NCBI RefSeq assembly: GCF_018128965.1 | Contig: NZ_JAAEDH010000010.1 | Coordinates: 62,001 to 126,000 of the forward strand | Direction: 5' to 3' | Origin: Plastoroseomonas arctica | GTDB taxonomy: Bacteria > Pseudomonadota > Alphaproteobacteria > Acetobacterales > Acetobacteraceae | Length of the DNA stretch: 64,000 nucleotides | Shown here: piece by piece, positions 28,049 to 36,997 of the stretch | Position numbering within the stretch: the stretch's first letter is position 1 | How the letters are laid out: each line of letters begins with the position of its first letter | Notes under the pieces: generated by a model | The model's database searches: none | What the model was told of the DNA's origin: nothing | The model's input: only the letters and a program-made list of their open reading frames with translations | Program-made: the position numbers and the translations under genes

Positions 28049-29040
28049 GCCGCGTGCAGCCAGCAACGGACCAGCCGGTCCGGATCACCGCCGACGGGCG
28101 GGGCAAGCGGCGGCTCGGCCTCGGCGCAACGCGCGAAGGCGCTTGGGCAGCGGTTGCGAAAGCGGCAGCCCACCGGCAGGCGCGCAAGGTTGGGCACCGT
28201 TCCCGCGATGGCCGGCAGCCGCCGCAGCGCACCGCGCGGCCGCGTCCCCGGCACCGAGGCCATCAGCCCTTTCGTATAGGGATGCAGCGGCTCACGCAGC
28301 AGCGCCCGCGTCGCCGCGCGCTCCACCACCACGCCCGCATACATGACGCAGACCTGCTGGGCGATCTGCGCCACCACGCGCAGGTCATGGGTGATGAAGA
28401 CGATGCCCGACCCCAGCCGCTCCTTGAGCCCGTCGATGAGTGCGAGGATCTGCGCCTGGATGGTCACGTCCAGTGCGGTGGTCGGCTCGTCCGCCAGGAT
28501 CAACGCCGGATCATACGCGATCGCCATGGCGATCATCACCCGCTGACGCATCCCGCCCGACAGCTGGTGCGGGAAATCCTGCGCGCGGCTCTGCGGGGAT
28601 GGCACGCCCACCAGGCGCAACAGCTCCACCGCGCGGTCGCGCGCGGCGGAGCGGGCGACATCCTCGTGCCGTCGCATCACTTCGGCGATCTGCGCGCCGA
28701 CGCGGAACACCGGGTTCAGCGCGGTCATCGGTTCCTGGAAGATCATGCCCATTGCACGGCCGCGGATATCCGCCATGGCGGCATCCGGCAGCCCCCGCAG
28801 CTCGCCATGGCCGGCGAGCAGGATGGACCCGCCCTCCACGATCCCGGCGCCGGACGGGATCAGCCCCATGATCGACAGGGCCGTCGCACTTTTCCCGGAT
28901 CCGGATTCGCCCACGATGCACAGCGTCTCTCCTCGCGCCACCGCGAAGGACACGCCATCGACAGCGCGCACTGCGCCGAAACGGGTGCGCAATCCCTCCA
29001 CAGCCAGCACCGGCGGCGCGGCCTCACTCATGACATCCAC
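28045..29040 (-). CDS. Peptide-type ABC transporter ATP-binding protein (DppD/OppD class)
   Basis: This is a 331-residue ATPase. Walker A is [12 protein letters not shown], the signature motif is [19 protein letters not shown], Walker B is [14 protein letters not shown], and the C-terminal extension carries [16 protein letters not shown]. The listed start is a GTG at 29040; an ATG three codons downstream (29031) is equally plausible. A gap of 101 bases separates it from the binding-protein gene upstream, the only space in this operon. Confidence 0.92.
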   Translation of the reverse strand: MDVMSEAAPPVLAVEGLRTRFGAVRAVDGVSFAVARGETLCIVGESGSGKSATALSIMGLIPSGAGIVEGGSILLAGHGELRGLPDAAMADIRGRAMGMIFQEPMTALNPVFRVGAQIAEVMRRHEDVARSAARDRAVELLRLVGVPSPQSRAQDFPHQLSGGMRQRVMIAMAIAYDPALILADEPTTALDVTIQAQILALIDGLKERLGSGIVFITHDLRVVAQIAQQVCVMYAGVVVERAATRALLREPLHPYTKGLMASVPGTRPRGALRRLPAIAGTVPNLARLPVGCRFRNRCPSAFARCAEAEPPLAPPVGGDPDRLVRCWLHAA

Positions 29041-29141
29041 ACGCGAAACACATCCTTTCCCATGGCGGCCGGAGCCACTGCCGTCCCCTCGCTCTCACCC
29101 TCGGGGACGGCAGCGCACCGGGCCTCGGCGCAGCGTTTCGG

Positions 29142-30686
29142 CTACGCCTTGGTCACCTGGTTGAGCAGCGGGATCTCGAAGGCGAAGGCGTCGAAATTGT
29201 CGATCCCCAGCTGCATCGCGATGATCTGCTGCTGGTTGTAGAGAAACAGGTTGGGCGGCGAATCCGTCCACAGGATGCGGTTCGCCTCGTGATAGGCGGC
29301 CATGCGCCGCTCAGGGTCCAGCTGGGTGCGCGCGCCGTTCAGCAGCGCATCGATGCGCGGGTCGGAATAGCCGCCGAGATTCGCACTCTGCCCGGTCATC
29401 AGCCGGCGGCTCAGCCGCCAATCCGCGGTCGGTATGGAGGTGCCGAGCACCCACATATGCGCGGCATGGCTGCCATAGCCGGTCCCCGTCGGCTGGCGGC
29501 GATACAGCGTCTGCTGGTAGCTGGCCCATTCCCAGGCGCGGAATTCGGTGCGCAGCCCGATGGCGTTCAGGTACCCCTGCACCGCCTCGGCCACCTGCTG
29601 GTCCTTCAGGTAGCGTCCGACGCAGGTCCACATCACCAAGGGCTCGGTGAATCCACCGGGGAAGACGGCAGCGAATTCGCGCCGGGCGAAGTCCGGATCG
29701 TAGCGATAGGGCTCCTGCGGCTGGTAGCTCTGCACGCCCGGCGCCATCGGCGCGTCGGGGACGGACCCGAACCCGCCCAGGATGCGTTCGACGATCGCGC
29801 GATGGTCGATCGCGTGGTTGATCGCGCGGCACAGGCGGGGATTGTCGAAGGGCGGCCGCTTGTGGTTCAGCTCGAAGAAGATCTGGAAGGAGCTGGGGAT
29901 GACGGCCAGCTTCAGGCGCGGATTGGCGCGCACGCGCGGCACCGCCTCGGGCGCCATGCCGGTGGCGATGTCCGCCGTGCCGGCCTCGAGCTCGATCAGC
30001 CGCGCCTCGGGCTCCGGCACGGGGCGATAGACGATGCGGCGGAAGCGCGCCGAGGGGTTCGCACCCGTCAGCACGGCGCTCTCACCCGGCGTCCATTCCT
30101 CGAACTTGTAGGGGCCGCTGCCGACCGGGTTGCGGCCGTAATTGCGCCCTGCGCGCTGGATCGCCGCGGGGCTGTTGATGGAGGCCGCCGACTCGCACAG
30201 GATCTCCAGCATCCCGGCCAGGGGCTCGGTGGTGGAGAAGGTGATGACCAGCGGTCCTTCCACCTTGATGTCGCCGATGACGGAGAAGAGCGAGCGGTTG
30301 GGCGAACCCAGGCGTGGGTCGCGGATGCGGTCGAAATTGGCCTTCACCGCCTCGGCATCCACCGCCGTGCCGTCATGGAAGCGCACGCCGCCGCGCAGTT
30401 GGAAGGTCCAGGCGAGGCCGTCCGCGCTGGTGGTCCAGCGCTCGGCGAGGTCGCCCTCGATGCCCGAAAGTGCCGTGTCCTTCCAGCGCACCAGGCGCTG
30501 GAACATCAGCGTCAGCAGGATCTCCGCCGAACGGGTGCGGCTGATCGCGGGGTCGAGCGAGTCGAAATCCGATCCCTCGATGAAGGTCAGGATCTCACGC
30601 GGCGCCTGCGCCTTCGCACCGCGCGGCGCGATGGCGGAGAGCGCGGTCGCGACCATCAGGGCGCGCCGGTCGATCATGGGATTCAT
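29142..30686 (-). CDS. ABC transporter substrate-binding protein, SBP_bac_5 (peptide/opine/nickel) family
   Basis: This is a 514-residue periplasmic protein. The signal MNPMIDRRALMVATALSAIA ends near AKAQA. The mature part has the SBP_bac_5 pattern: DSLDPAISRTRSAEILLTLM, the GVRFHDGTAVDAEAVKANFD block, then NPVGSGPYKFEEWTPGESAV. The start overlaps the DppC-class stop by four bases. The family binds peptides, but many members carry other solutes. Linkage to NtaA-type monooxygenases suggests a sulfur-, nitrogen- or chelator-type ligand rather than a peptide; that is an inference. Confidence 0.93.
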   Translation of the reverse strand: MNPMIDRRALMVATALSAIAPRGAKAQAPREILTFIEGSDFDSLDPAISRTRSAEILLTLMFQRLVRWKDTALSGIEGDLAERWTTSADGLAWTFQLRGGVRFHDGTAVDAEAVKANFDRIRDPRLGSPNRSLFSVIGDIKVEGPLVITFSTTEPLAGMLEILCESAASINSPAAIQRAGRNYGRNPVGSGPYKFEEWTPGESAVLTGANPSARFRRIVYRPVPEPEARLIELEAGTADIATGMAPEAVPRVRANPRLKLAVIPSSFQIFFELNHKRPPFDNPRLCRAINHAIDHRAIVERILGGFGSVPDAPMAPGVQSYQPQEPYRYDPDFARREFAAVFPGGFTEPLVMWTCVGRYLKDQQVAEAVQGYLNAIGLRTEFRAWEWASYQQTLYRRQPTGTGYGSHAAHMWVLGTSIPTADWRLSRRLMTGQSANLGGYSDPRIDALLNGARTQLDPERRMAAYHEANRILWTDSPPNLFLYNQQQIIAMQLGIDNFDAFAFEIPLLNQVTKA

Positions 30687-31552
30687 GGTGCGGCTCCAGG
30701 GCTGATGCGGGTGGATTTCGGGTCGGTGAAGTCGCGCAATCCGTCGCCCACCAGGTTGAGCGACAGCACCAGCAGGAACAGCGCGATCCCCGGTGCGAGC
30801 ACGACATGCGGCGTGGACATCAGGTGCGAGCGCGACTGGGCGATCATCGCGCCCCATTCGGGCACCGGCGGCTGCGGGCCGAGCCCGAGGAAGGACAGGC
30901 CCGAGGCGATCAGCACCGCCTCCGCCAGCGATATGCTCCCCTGCACGATCACCAGCGAGGCGATGTTGGGCAGCACGTGGCGGAACAGCAGCCGCATGTC
31001 ACCGGCCCCGAGCGAGCGGGAGGCGAGGACGAAGTCGCGCGACTTCAGCGACAGCACCGGGCCGCGGAACAGCCGCGCGAAGACGGGCACGGAGGAGATG
31101 GCGATGGCCAGCGTCAGGCTGGTCATCCCCGGCCCCAGGATGGTGATAAGCATGATCGCCAGCAGGATGCGCGGGAAGCTGATGATCGCATCCATCGCCC
31201 GCATGGTGATGAAGCTCGCGCGGTTGTCGTAATACCCGCACAGCCCGCCGATCAGCAGCCCAGCCAACAGCGCCGCACCCACGCTGACACCGGCTACCAG
31301 CAGCGAGGTCCGCGCGCCCCAGACCAGGCGCGCGATCATGTTGCGCCCCATCTCGTCCGCTCCGAGCGGCAAGTCGAGCGAGGGTGTGGCGAGCGCGTCG
31401 CCCAGATTGACCCGCGTCGCCGTGGTCCAGTCGAACAGCAGCGGGGCGGCCAGCGCGGCCACGGCGAAGATCACGATCACCGCCACGCCAAGCAGCGCCA
31501 TGTAGCGCCGCGTGATGACCAGGAAGCGAAGGAAGGGAAGGATCGCGCTCAT
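30683..31552 (-). CDS. Peptide-type ABC transporter permease (DppC class)
   Basis: This is a 289-residue inner-membrane protein. An N-terminal helix (YMALLGVAVIVIFAVAALAA) and a periplasmic loop with HPLGADE-like text (LDLPLGADEMGRNMIARLVW) are followed by the transmembrane domain. The cytoplasmic EAA loop, SRSLGAGDMRLLFRHVLPN, contacts the ATPases. It has four-base overlaps with both neighbouring genes, so the transporter core is tightly coupled in translation. Confidence 0.93.
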   Translation of the reverse strand: MSAILPFLRFLVITRRYMALLGVAVIVIFAVAALAAPLLFDWTTATRVNLGDALATPSLDLPLGADEMGRNMIARLVWGARTSLLVAGVSVGAALLAGLLIGGLCGYYDNRASFITMRAMDAIISFPRILLAIMLITILGPGMTSLTLAIAISSVPVFARLFRGPVLSLKSRDFVLASRSLGAGDMRLLFRHVLPNIASLVIVQGSISLAEAVLIASGLSFLGLGPQPPVPEWGAMIAQSRSHLMSTPHVVLAPGIALFLLVLSLNLVGDGLRDFTDPKSTRISPGAAP

Positions 31553-32469
31553 CCCCGCGCAATCCGCGGGTCGAGCACGGAATAGAGCAGGTCCACCACC
31601 AGGTTCACCGCGATGATGGCGGTGGCGAAGAACAGGATGCATCCCTGAACCACCTGGAGGTCGCGCTGGATGATCCCATCGACCATGTACCGCCCCAGCC
31701 CCGGCCAGGAGAAGATCGTCTCCACGATCACCGCGCCGCCGAGCAGCCGGCCGAAATAGATGCCCAGCAGCGTGACCAGCGGGATCGCCGCATTGATCAG
31801 CGCGTGGCGCCAGATCACCGCCCCGCCGCGCAGACCCTTGGCGCGGGCGGTGCGGATATAGTCCTCCGACAGCACCTCCAGCATGGTGGAGCGCGCGACG
31901 CGGGCGAAGGTCGCGATATAGGGCAGCCCCAGCGTGGTGACCGGCAGGATGAGGTTCGCCCATCCGCCCCGCCCACTGGGCGGCAGCCATTGCAGCTTGG
32001 CCGCGAACAGCAGCATCAGCAGCAGGCCCAGGAAGAAGACCGGCACGGATATCCCGAAGGCGGAGACGGCGCCGATCGCCTGGTCCACCCAGGAATTGGG
32101 CCGCATGCTGGCCGTCACGCCCAGCCCCACGCCCACGATCACCGCCAGCAGCATCGCGAAGCCGGCGAGCTCGATGGTGGCCGGCAGGCGGCGGACCAAC
32201 TCGTCAAGGACTGGGCGGCGGCTGCGGTAGCTCTCGCCGAGATCGCCCTGCGCCACGCGCACCAGATAGGTGCCGTATTGGCGCCACAGCGGCTGGTCGA
32301 GCCCGTAATGCTCCCGGATGAGGGCGATATCCTCCTCCTCCGCATCCGGCCCCGCCGCGTTGCGGGCGGGATCACCGGGCACGAGGTGCAGCACGAGGAA
32401 GACCGCGAGCGACACCGCTAACAGCGTCGGCACCAGCACGGCGATGCGGTAGATCGCGTAGTCGAGCAC
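31549..32469 (-). CDS. Peptide-type ABC transporter permease (DppB class)
   Basis: This is a 306-residue inner-membrane protein and the first gene of the transporter operon. The N-terminal helix and loop (RIAVLVPTLLAVSLAVFLVL, LVPGDPARNAAG) and the EAA motif (YIRTARAKGLRGGAVIWRHA) are those of DppB/OppB. About six helices. It is divergent from the LysR gene at 32616 across 146 bases. Confidence 0.93.
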   Translation of the reverse strand: MLDYAIYRIAVLVPTLLAVSLAVFLVLHLVPGDPARNAAGPDAEEEDIALIREHYGLDQPLWRQYGTYLVRVAQGDLGESYRSRRPVLDELVRRLPATIELAGFAMLLAVIVGVGLGVTASMRPNSWVDQAIGAVSAFGISVPVFFLGLLLMLLFAAKLQWLPPSGRGGWANLILPVTTLGLPYIATFARVARSTMLEVLSEDYIRTARAKGLRGGAVIWRHALINAAIPLVTLLGIYFGRLLGGAVIVETIFSWPGLGRYMVDGIIQRDLQVVQGCILFFATAIIAVNLVVDLLYSVLDPRIARG

Positions 32470-32590
32470 GGCGCCCCCTCACTGGCTTGGGCCGCGGATG
32501 CTGGCATGCTCCCGGTGCGCCGCTTCAACGGCGGCTACACCACCGTAGGTAAGGGCCGTCCGCAGGGTCAAATGCGATATTGCCCCTGAT

Positions 32591-32619
32591 GCATGCCGAA
32601 ATGTTATGAATAGGCATGC
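32591..32619. promoter_or_regulatory. Candidate LysR operator: inverted repeat over the regulator start
   Basis: GCATGCC at 32591-32597 and GGCATGC at 32613-32619 are perfect inverted repeats separated by 15 bases. The right arm overlaps the ATG of the LysR gene at 32616. Binding here could repress the regulator and act on the divergent transporter operon. Motif-based only. Confidence 0.4.
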
Positions 32620-33524
32620 GACGCCTGACCCTCCGCCAGATTGAAGCCTTCCGCGCGGTGATGCTGCGCGGCTCCATCTCCGGCGCTGGCGAGATGCTGG
32701 GCCTGACCCAGCCCGCCGTCAGCCGGCTGATGCGCGACATGCAGGAGGTGCTGAACCTCAAGCTCTTCCTCCGCCGCGGCAACTCCATCGCCGCCAGCGC
32801 CGAGGCGACGCTGCTGTTCGAGGAGGTGCAGCGCAGTTTCGTCAGCCTGCACCGCATCGAGCGCACCGCGCAGGAGATCAAGCGCGCCTGGCATGGCAGC
32901 CTGCGCATCGCGGCGATGGCGGGGCCGGCGTATGGCTTCCTCCCCGGCCTGGTCGCGCAATTCCTGCGCGAGCACCCGGATACCTTCGTCGCCCTCCACA
33001 ACCACATCACCACGACGACGCTGGAGCGCGTGTCGCTGCGGCAGTTCGACATCGGCATGGCCTATGCGCCACCGGATTATCCGGGCCTGGAGATCGAGCG
33101 CCTGCCCCTGCTGGAAGCGGTCTGCGCCCTGCCCGCGGACCATCCGCTGGCGGCCAAAGGCGAGATCACGCTGGAGGATCTGCGTGGGCAGAATCTGCTG
33201 AGCCTGGGCACCGGCAGCCAGATCGCCATGCGCCTGGACGCCATGCTGCGCCTGGCCGGCATTCTCGCCCCGGTGCTTGCCGAATCCACCGCCTCGGAGG
33301 TGCTGTGCCGGCTCGTGGGCCAGGGCGTGGGGATCGCGCTGGTCGATCCCTTCACGGGTGCGGCTGTGCGTGACCCCGCCGTCGTCGTGCGCCGCTTCGC
33401 GCCCCGGGTGGAGTATGGCGTGGCGCTGGTCTTCCCCTCCGGCGTGCCGCGCTCGCCGGCGGTGACTTGGTTCGCTGAGGCCGTCCGCAACGGCTCGACC
33501 ATGGCGCGGCTGCTCCCAGCATAG
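32616..33524 (+). CDS. LysR-family transcriptional regulator
   Basis: This is a 302-residue LysR protein. The helix-turn-helix reads RGSISGAGEMLGLTQPAVSR; the effector domain begins about residue 92 (GSLRIAAMAGPAYGFLPGLV) and contains QFDIGMAYAPPDYPGLEIE. It lies between a divergent peptide-type transporter operon and two monooxygenase genes downstream on its own strand, so it probably coordinates uptake and oxidation of one substrate class. Its start lies under a perfect inverted repeat. Confidence 0.93.
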   Translation: MRRLTLRQIEAFRAVMLRGSISGAGEMLGLTQPAVSRLMRDMQEVLNLKLFLRRGNSIAASAEATLLFEEVQRSFVSLHRIERTAQEIKRAWHGSLRIAAMAGPAYGFLPGLVAQFLREHPDTFVALHNHITTTTLERVSLRQFDIGMAYAPPDYPGLEIERLPLLEAVCALPADHPLAAKGEITLEDLRGQNLLSLGTGSQIAMRLDAMLRLAGILAPVLAESTASEVLCRLVGQGVGIALVDPFTGAAVRDPAVVVRRFAPRVEYGVALVFPSGVPRSPAVTWFAEAVRNGSTMARLLPA

Positions 33525-33648
33525 CACTTGCGCATACATGCCCAACTGGGCATCTTGCGCTCCTCACCCTCCGGCCGCCTTTCCAGGGCGTCCGTCGCTT
33601 CCATCGGCAATCGGACGGCGCCGGCGCGCCGGAAGGAAGGGTGTGAGC

Positions 33649-35004
33649 ATGGCACGGCGCGACAAGATGAAGCTCGGCATGTCGATGCGCGGCCTGGGGT
33701 ATCACCCGGCCGCCTGGCGGCACCCCGATGTCCCCGCAGACGGAACCCTGCGCTTCGAGCATTACGCCCACAACGCGGTCATGGCCGAGCGCGGGCTGTT
33801 CGACATGATCTTCTTCGCCGACGGCATCGGCCTGCGCGAACGCGACGAGCCACGCGGCTCCCTCGCGCGCTCCGGCTATGAGCTGGTCGAGATGGAGCCA
33901 ATGACGCTGCTCCCCGCCCTCGCCGTGCTGACGAAGCACATCGGGTTGGTGACCACGGCGTCCACCACCTACAACGAGCCGTTTCACGTGGCGCGCAAAT
34001 TCGCGACGCTCGATCTGATCAGCCATGGCCGCGCCGGGTGGAACATCGTCACCTCCTGGTCAGAGGCGGAGGCGAAAAACTTCAACCGCGAAGCCCATCT
34101 GGACTACGACACGCGCTATGAGCGCGCGGCCGAATTCGTCGAGGTGGTGAAGGGCCTGTGGGATTGCTGGGAGCCGGGTTCGTTGCTCTACGACAAGGCC
34201 GGCGGGCTCTTCTACGACGAGGCCCGGATGCATCTGCTCAACCATCGCGGCAAGCATTTCCAGGTGCGTGGGCCGCTCAACGTCGCCTCCATGCCGCAGG
34301 GGCGCCCGGTGCTGTTCCAGGCCGGCGCGTCGGAGCCGGGGCGCGAGATCGCCGCCGCCACCGCCGACGTGGTCTATGCCGCGGCCGATTCGCTCAAGGC
34401 GTCCAAGGCCTATTACGACGACGTCAAAGCCCGCATGGCGAAGCATGGCCGCGATGGCGATGCGCTGAAGATCATGCCCGGCGTGCGCACCATCGTCGCC
34501 GCGACGCGTGCGGAGGCCCAGGACAAGTTTGACCGCCTGCAGGACCTCACCGACCCTCTGGTGGGCCTCGGTCGCGTCTATGCCGCGCTCGGCGACCTCA
34601 GCAGCTTCGACCTGGACGGGCCGGTGCCCGAGCCGCAGCGCGCCGCCGAGGTGCGCAGCAGCACGGAGCGCATGATGGAACGCGCGCGGTCGCAGAACCT
34701 CACCATCCGCCAGCTCTACCAGCAGGTGGTGGGCGGCGGCTTCTACCTGATCGGCACAGCGTCGGACATCGTGGACGGCATGCAGGAATGGTTTGAGGCC
34801 GAGGCCTGTGACGGCTTCAACGTTCTGCCCCCCTACCTGCCCGGCTGCTGCGACGACTTCGTGGAATTCATCACGCCGGAATTGCAGCGGCGGGGGCTGT
34901 TCCGGACGGCCTATGAGGGCAAGACCTTGCGGGAAAACCTTGGCCTGGCGCCGCATGTGAACCGGCACGTCGCGGCGCGAGCCGCCAGCGAAGCGGCGGA
35001 GTGA
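33649..35004 (+). CDS. NtaA/SnaA/DszA-family flavin-dependent monooxygenase
   Basis: This is a 451-residue LLM-class oxidoreductase of the two-component FMNH2-dependent type (nitrilotriacetate, pristinamycin, dibenzothiophene sulfone and alkanesulfonate-like substrates). Visible signatures: MKLGMSMRGLGYHPAAWRHP, MIFFADGIGL, TTASTTYNEPFHVARKFATL, RAGWNIVTSWSEAEAKNFNR, and the C-terminal YEGKTLRENLGLAP. GGAAGGAAGG precedes the ATG. No flavin reductase gene is in the window, so reduced FMN must come from elsewhere. It is closely similar to the frameshifted copy at 25727 and coupled to the next gene by a GTGA overlap. Confidence 0.93.
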   Translation: MARRDKMKLGMSMRGLGYHPAAWRHPDVPADGTLRFEHYAHNAVMAERGLFDMIFFADGIGLRERDEPRGSLARSGYELVEMEPMTLLPALAVLTKHIGLVTTASTTYNEPFHVARKFATLDLISHGRAGWNIVTSWSEAEAKNFNREAHLDYDTRYERAAEFVEVVKGLWDCWEPGSLLYDKAGGLFYDEARMHLLNHRGKHFQVRGPLNVASMPQGRPVLFQAGASEPGREIAAATADVVYAAADSLKASKAYYDDVKARMAKHGRDGDALKIMPGVRTIVAATRAEAQDKFDRLQDLTDPLVGLGRVYAALGDLSSFDLDGPVPEPQRAAEVRSSTERMMERARSQNLTIRQLYQQVVGGGFYLIGTASDIVDGMQEWFEAEACDGFNVLPPYLPGCCDDFVEFITPELQRRGLFRTAYEGKTLRENLGLAPHVNRHVAARAASEAAE

Positions 35005-36335
35005 GCACGATGGCACGGCAGATGAAGCTCGGCCTCAACCTGGTCGGCAATGGCGCGCATGGCGGCGGCTGGCGCATGCCCGATGCCCATGTCGGCGCGG
35101 GGATGGATATCCGGCTGTGGAAGCAGATCGCGCGCGGTGCCGAGGCCGCGAAGTTCCACTTCATGTTCATGGCTGACGGCATCGCCGTCCGCAGCTCCGC
35201 CAAGGACGAAGCGCAGCTCAGCTATGACAGCCGGATCGACGTGTTCGAACCACTCACCGTGATGGCCGCCCTGTCCGCCGTGACGGAGCGCATGGGCTAC
35301 CTCGCGTCGATCTCCACCACCTACAACGAGCCCTATCACGTGGCGCGCAAGCTCGCCTCGCTCGATCATGTCAGCGAAGGGCGGATCGGCTGGAACGTCG
35401 TCACCTCCTGGTCCGAGCAAGAGGCGCTGAACTTCGGCCGCGACAGCCATCTGGAGCACGGGCTGCGCTACAAGCGCGCCGAGGAATTCGTCGATGTCGT
35501 CTTCGCGCTGTGGAACAGCTGGGAGGATGACGCCTTCATCCGCGACAAGGCGACCGGGCAGTATTTCGACCCCTCCAAACTGCACATCCCGCACCATCGC
35601 GGCGAGCACTTCACCGTCCGCGGCCCGCTGAACGCCGCGCGTCCCGTCCAAGGATTTCCGGTGATCGCGCAGGCTGGCTCCTCCGGCCCCGGCCAGGCGC
35701 TGGCCGGGCGGATCGCCGAGATCGTCTACACCATGCAGAAGTCACGCGCGGATGCGGCCGCCTTCTATGCGAGCGTGAAGAGCGGCTTCGCCAACCATGG
35801 CCGCCATGCCGAGCATTCCCTGGTGATGCCGGGCATCATGCCCATCATGGGCCGCACCATGCAGGAGGCGCGCGACCGGGCCGAGCAGTTGCAGGAGCTG
35901 ATCCATCCACAGCTTGGTCTCGCCGCGCTGATTCCCTCCTTCGGCGACCTCACCGGCTATGACCTTGACGACCCGGTACCCCCGCCGTTGGCGGACACCA
36001 ACAGCGTGAAGAGCGCGCATGAGCGGCTGGCCAAGCAGCTGGCCGGCAAGACCATCACCATCCGCGAGCTGATCCACCAGCGCTCCGCCTCCGGCCACCA
36101 CGTGATGGTCGGTACGCCGCAGAGCATCGCGGACGAGATGGAGGACTGGTTCGTCCATCACGGCTGCGACGGATGGAACATCCTGCCGCCCTACTACCCC
36201 GTGCCGGTGCAGGAGGTGTTCGACTGGCTGGTGCCAGAGCTTCAGCGTCGCGGGCTATTCCATACCAGTTACGAGGGCACGACGTTGCGCGATAATCTGG
36301 GTCTTGCGCGACCGGTGCACCCGGCAGCGAGGTGA
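35001..36335 (+). CDS. NtaA/SnaA/DszA-family flavin-dependent monooxygenase, second gene
   Basis: This is a 444-residue LLM-class oxidoreductase. It shares the family core (ISTTYNEPYHVARKLASLDH, GRIGWNVVTSWSEQEALNFG, YEGTTLRDNLGLARP) but is clearly divergent from the preceding enzyme, suggesting a different substrate or a successive step. The listed GTG at 35001 overlaps the preceding stop (GTGA); the ATG at 35010 may be used instead. The last ten residues of its family signature recur as a relic at 55739-55807. Confidence 0.92.
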   Translation: MSTMARQMKLGLNLVGNGAHGGGWRMPDAHVGAGMDIRLWKQIARGAEAAKFHFMFMADGIAVRSSAKDEAQLSYDSRIDVFEPLTVMAALSAVTERMGYLASISTTYNEPYHVARKLASLDHVSEGRIGWNVVTSWSEQEALNFGRDSHLEHGLRYKRAEEFVDVVFALWNSWEDDAFIRDKATGQYFDPSKLHIPHHRGEHFTVRGPLNAARPVQGFPVIAQAGSSGPGQALAGRIAEIVYTMQKSRADAAAFYASVKSGFANHGRHAEHSLVMPGIMPIMGRTMQEARDRAEQLQELIHPQLGLAALIPSFGDLTGYDLDDPVPPPLADTNSVKSAHERLAKQLAGKTITIRELIHQRSASGHHVMVGTPQSIADEMEDWFVHHGCDGWNILPPYYPVPVQEVFDWLVPELQRRGLFHTSYEGTTLRDNLGLARPVHPAAR

Positions 36336-36339
36336 ACGC

Positions 36340-36997
36340 ACATGCTGCGTCTTGCGCGCAGGCTGCGCGAGCCCGGCGCATCTTAATCGAAGGGCAGGAT
36401 GTGGAACCGACGCAGGATCTTCCAAAGGGTCTGGTCGTCGCTGGCACAGCCAGCCGCCGTGAGATGGGACCGAACCGCGCCACGAACGTTCGCATGTCCT
36501 CATTGCCAACGTTCTTGCGATTGATCCGTTTGATGAAGGTCGAGGCCGAGTGGACCTCGCGGGCCCTGCGGAGCACGTCCTGATAGGGGCCAGTGATCTT
36601 GAAGGTGGTTCGCTCGCTCGCGACGGCGAACTGATGCCGCTCGTTCGAGAGGTCGAGATTCTGGAACGCTTGCGCGAGTTGCCCGACGAAGTCCTTGAAT
36701 AACGCTATCAGCCGGCGCGAAAGTAACGGTCCGTTTGGCCTGCACTTCGAGCATCGCCGGGTCGCCCGTTGTGGTGGTGCCGCGAACGATGACGTCATCC
36801 AGCGGGTGTCCTTCCCCCGCGCGCTGCAGTTCGATGGTTTCGATAGTTGCGCCAGGGAGACCTCGCGGGTCGGCCTCGACGAGCATCGTTAGCAGGTAGT
36901 GCGCCGCGACCTGCCCCTCAAAGAGGGCACCCGCCGGACCGCGCGCTGACGGGCTGGTTGCCGCTGCGGGCGGGATTTCGGGCGAGCTATGGCTCAT
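36340..36997 (-). pseudogene. Decayed N-terminal part of a defence-type protein with a Mrr-like nuclease domain
   Basis: Frame 1 starts at 36997 and reads through LFEGQVAAHYLLTMLVEADP, HPLDDVIVRG (D67, D68) and LEVQAKRT (Q86-x-K88). The spaced Asp and Q-x-K fit a Mrr-like PD-(D/E)XK core. After a frameshift near 36705 the second frame continues with FKDFVGQLAQAFQNLDLSNE and AYQD-like YQDVLRRAREV. A further shift near 36465 leads into SHLTAAGCASDDQTLWKILR, which hits an in-frame TAA at 36383-36385. Three frames in series mean the gene is dead. The missing remainder of such proteins is usually a large ATPase or repeat region; function inferred only. Confidence 0.7.
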
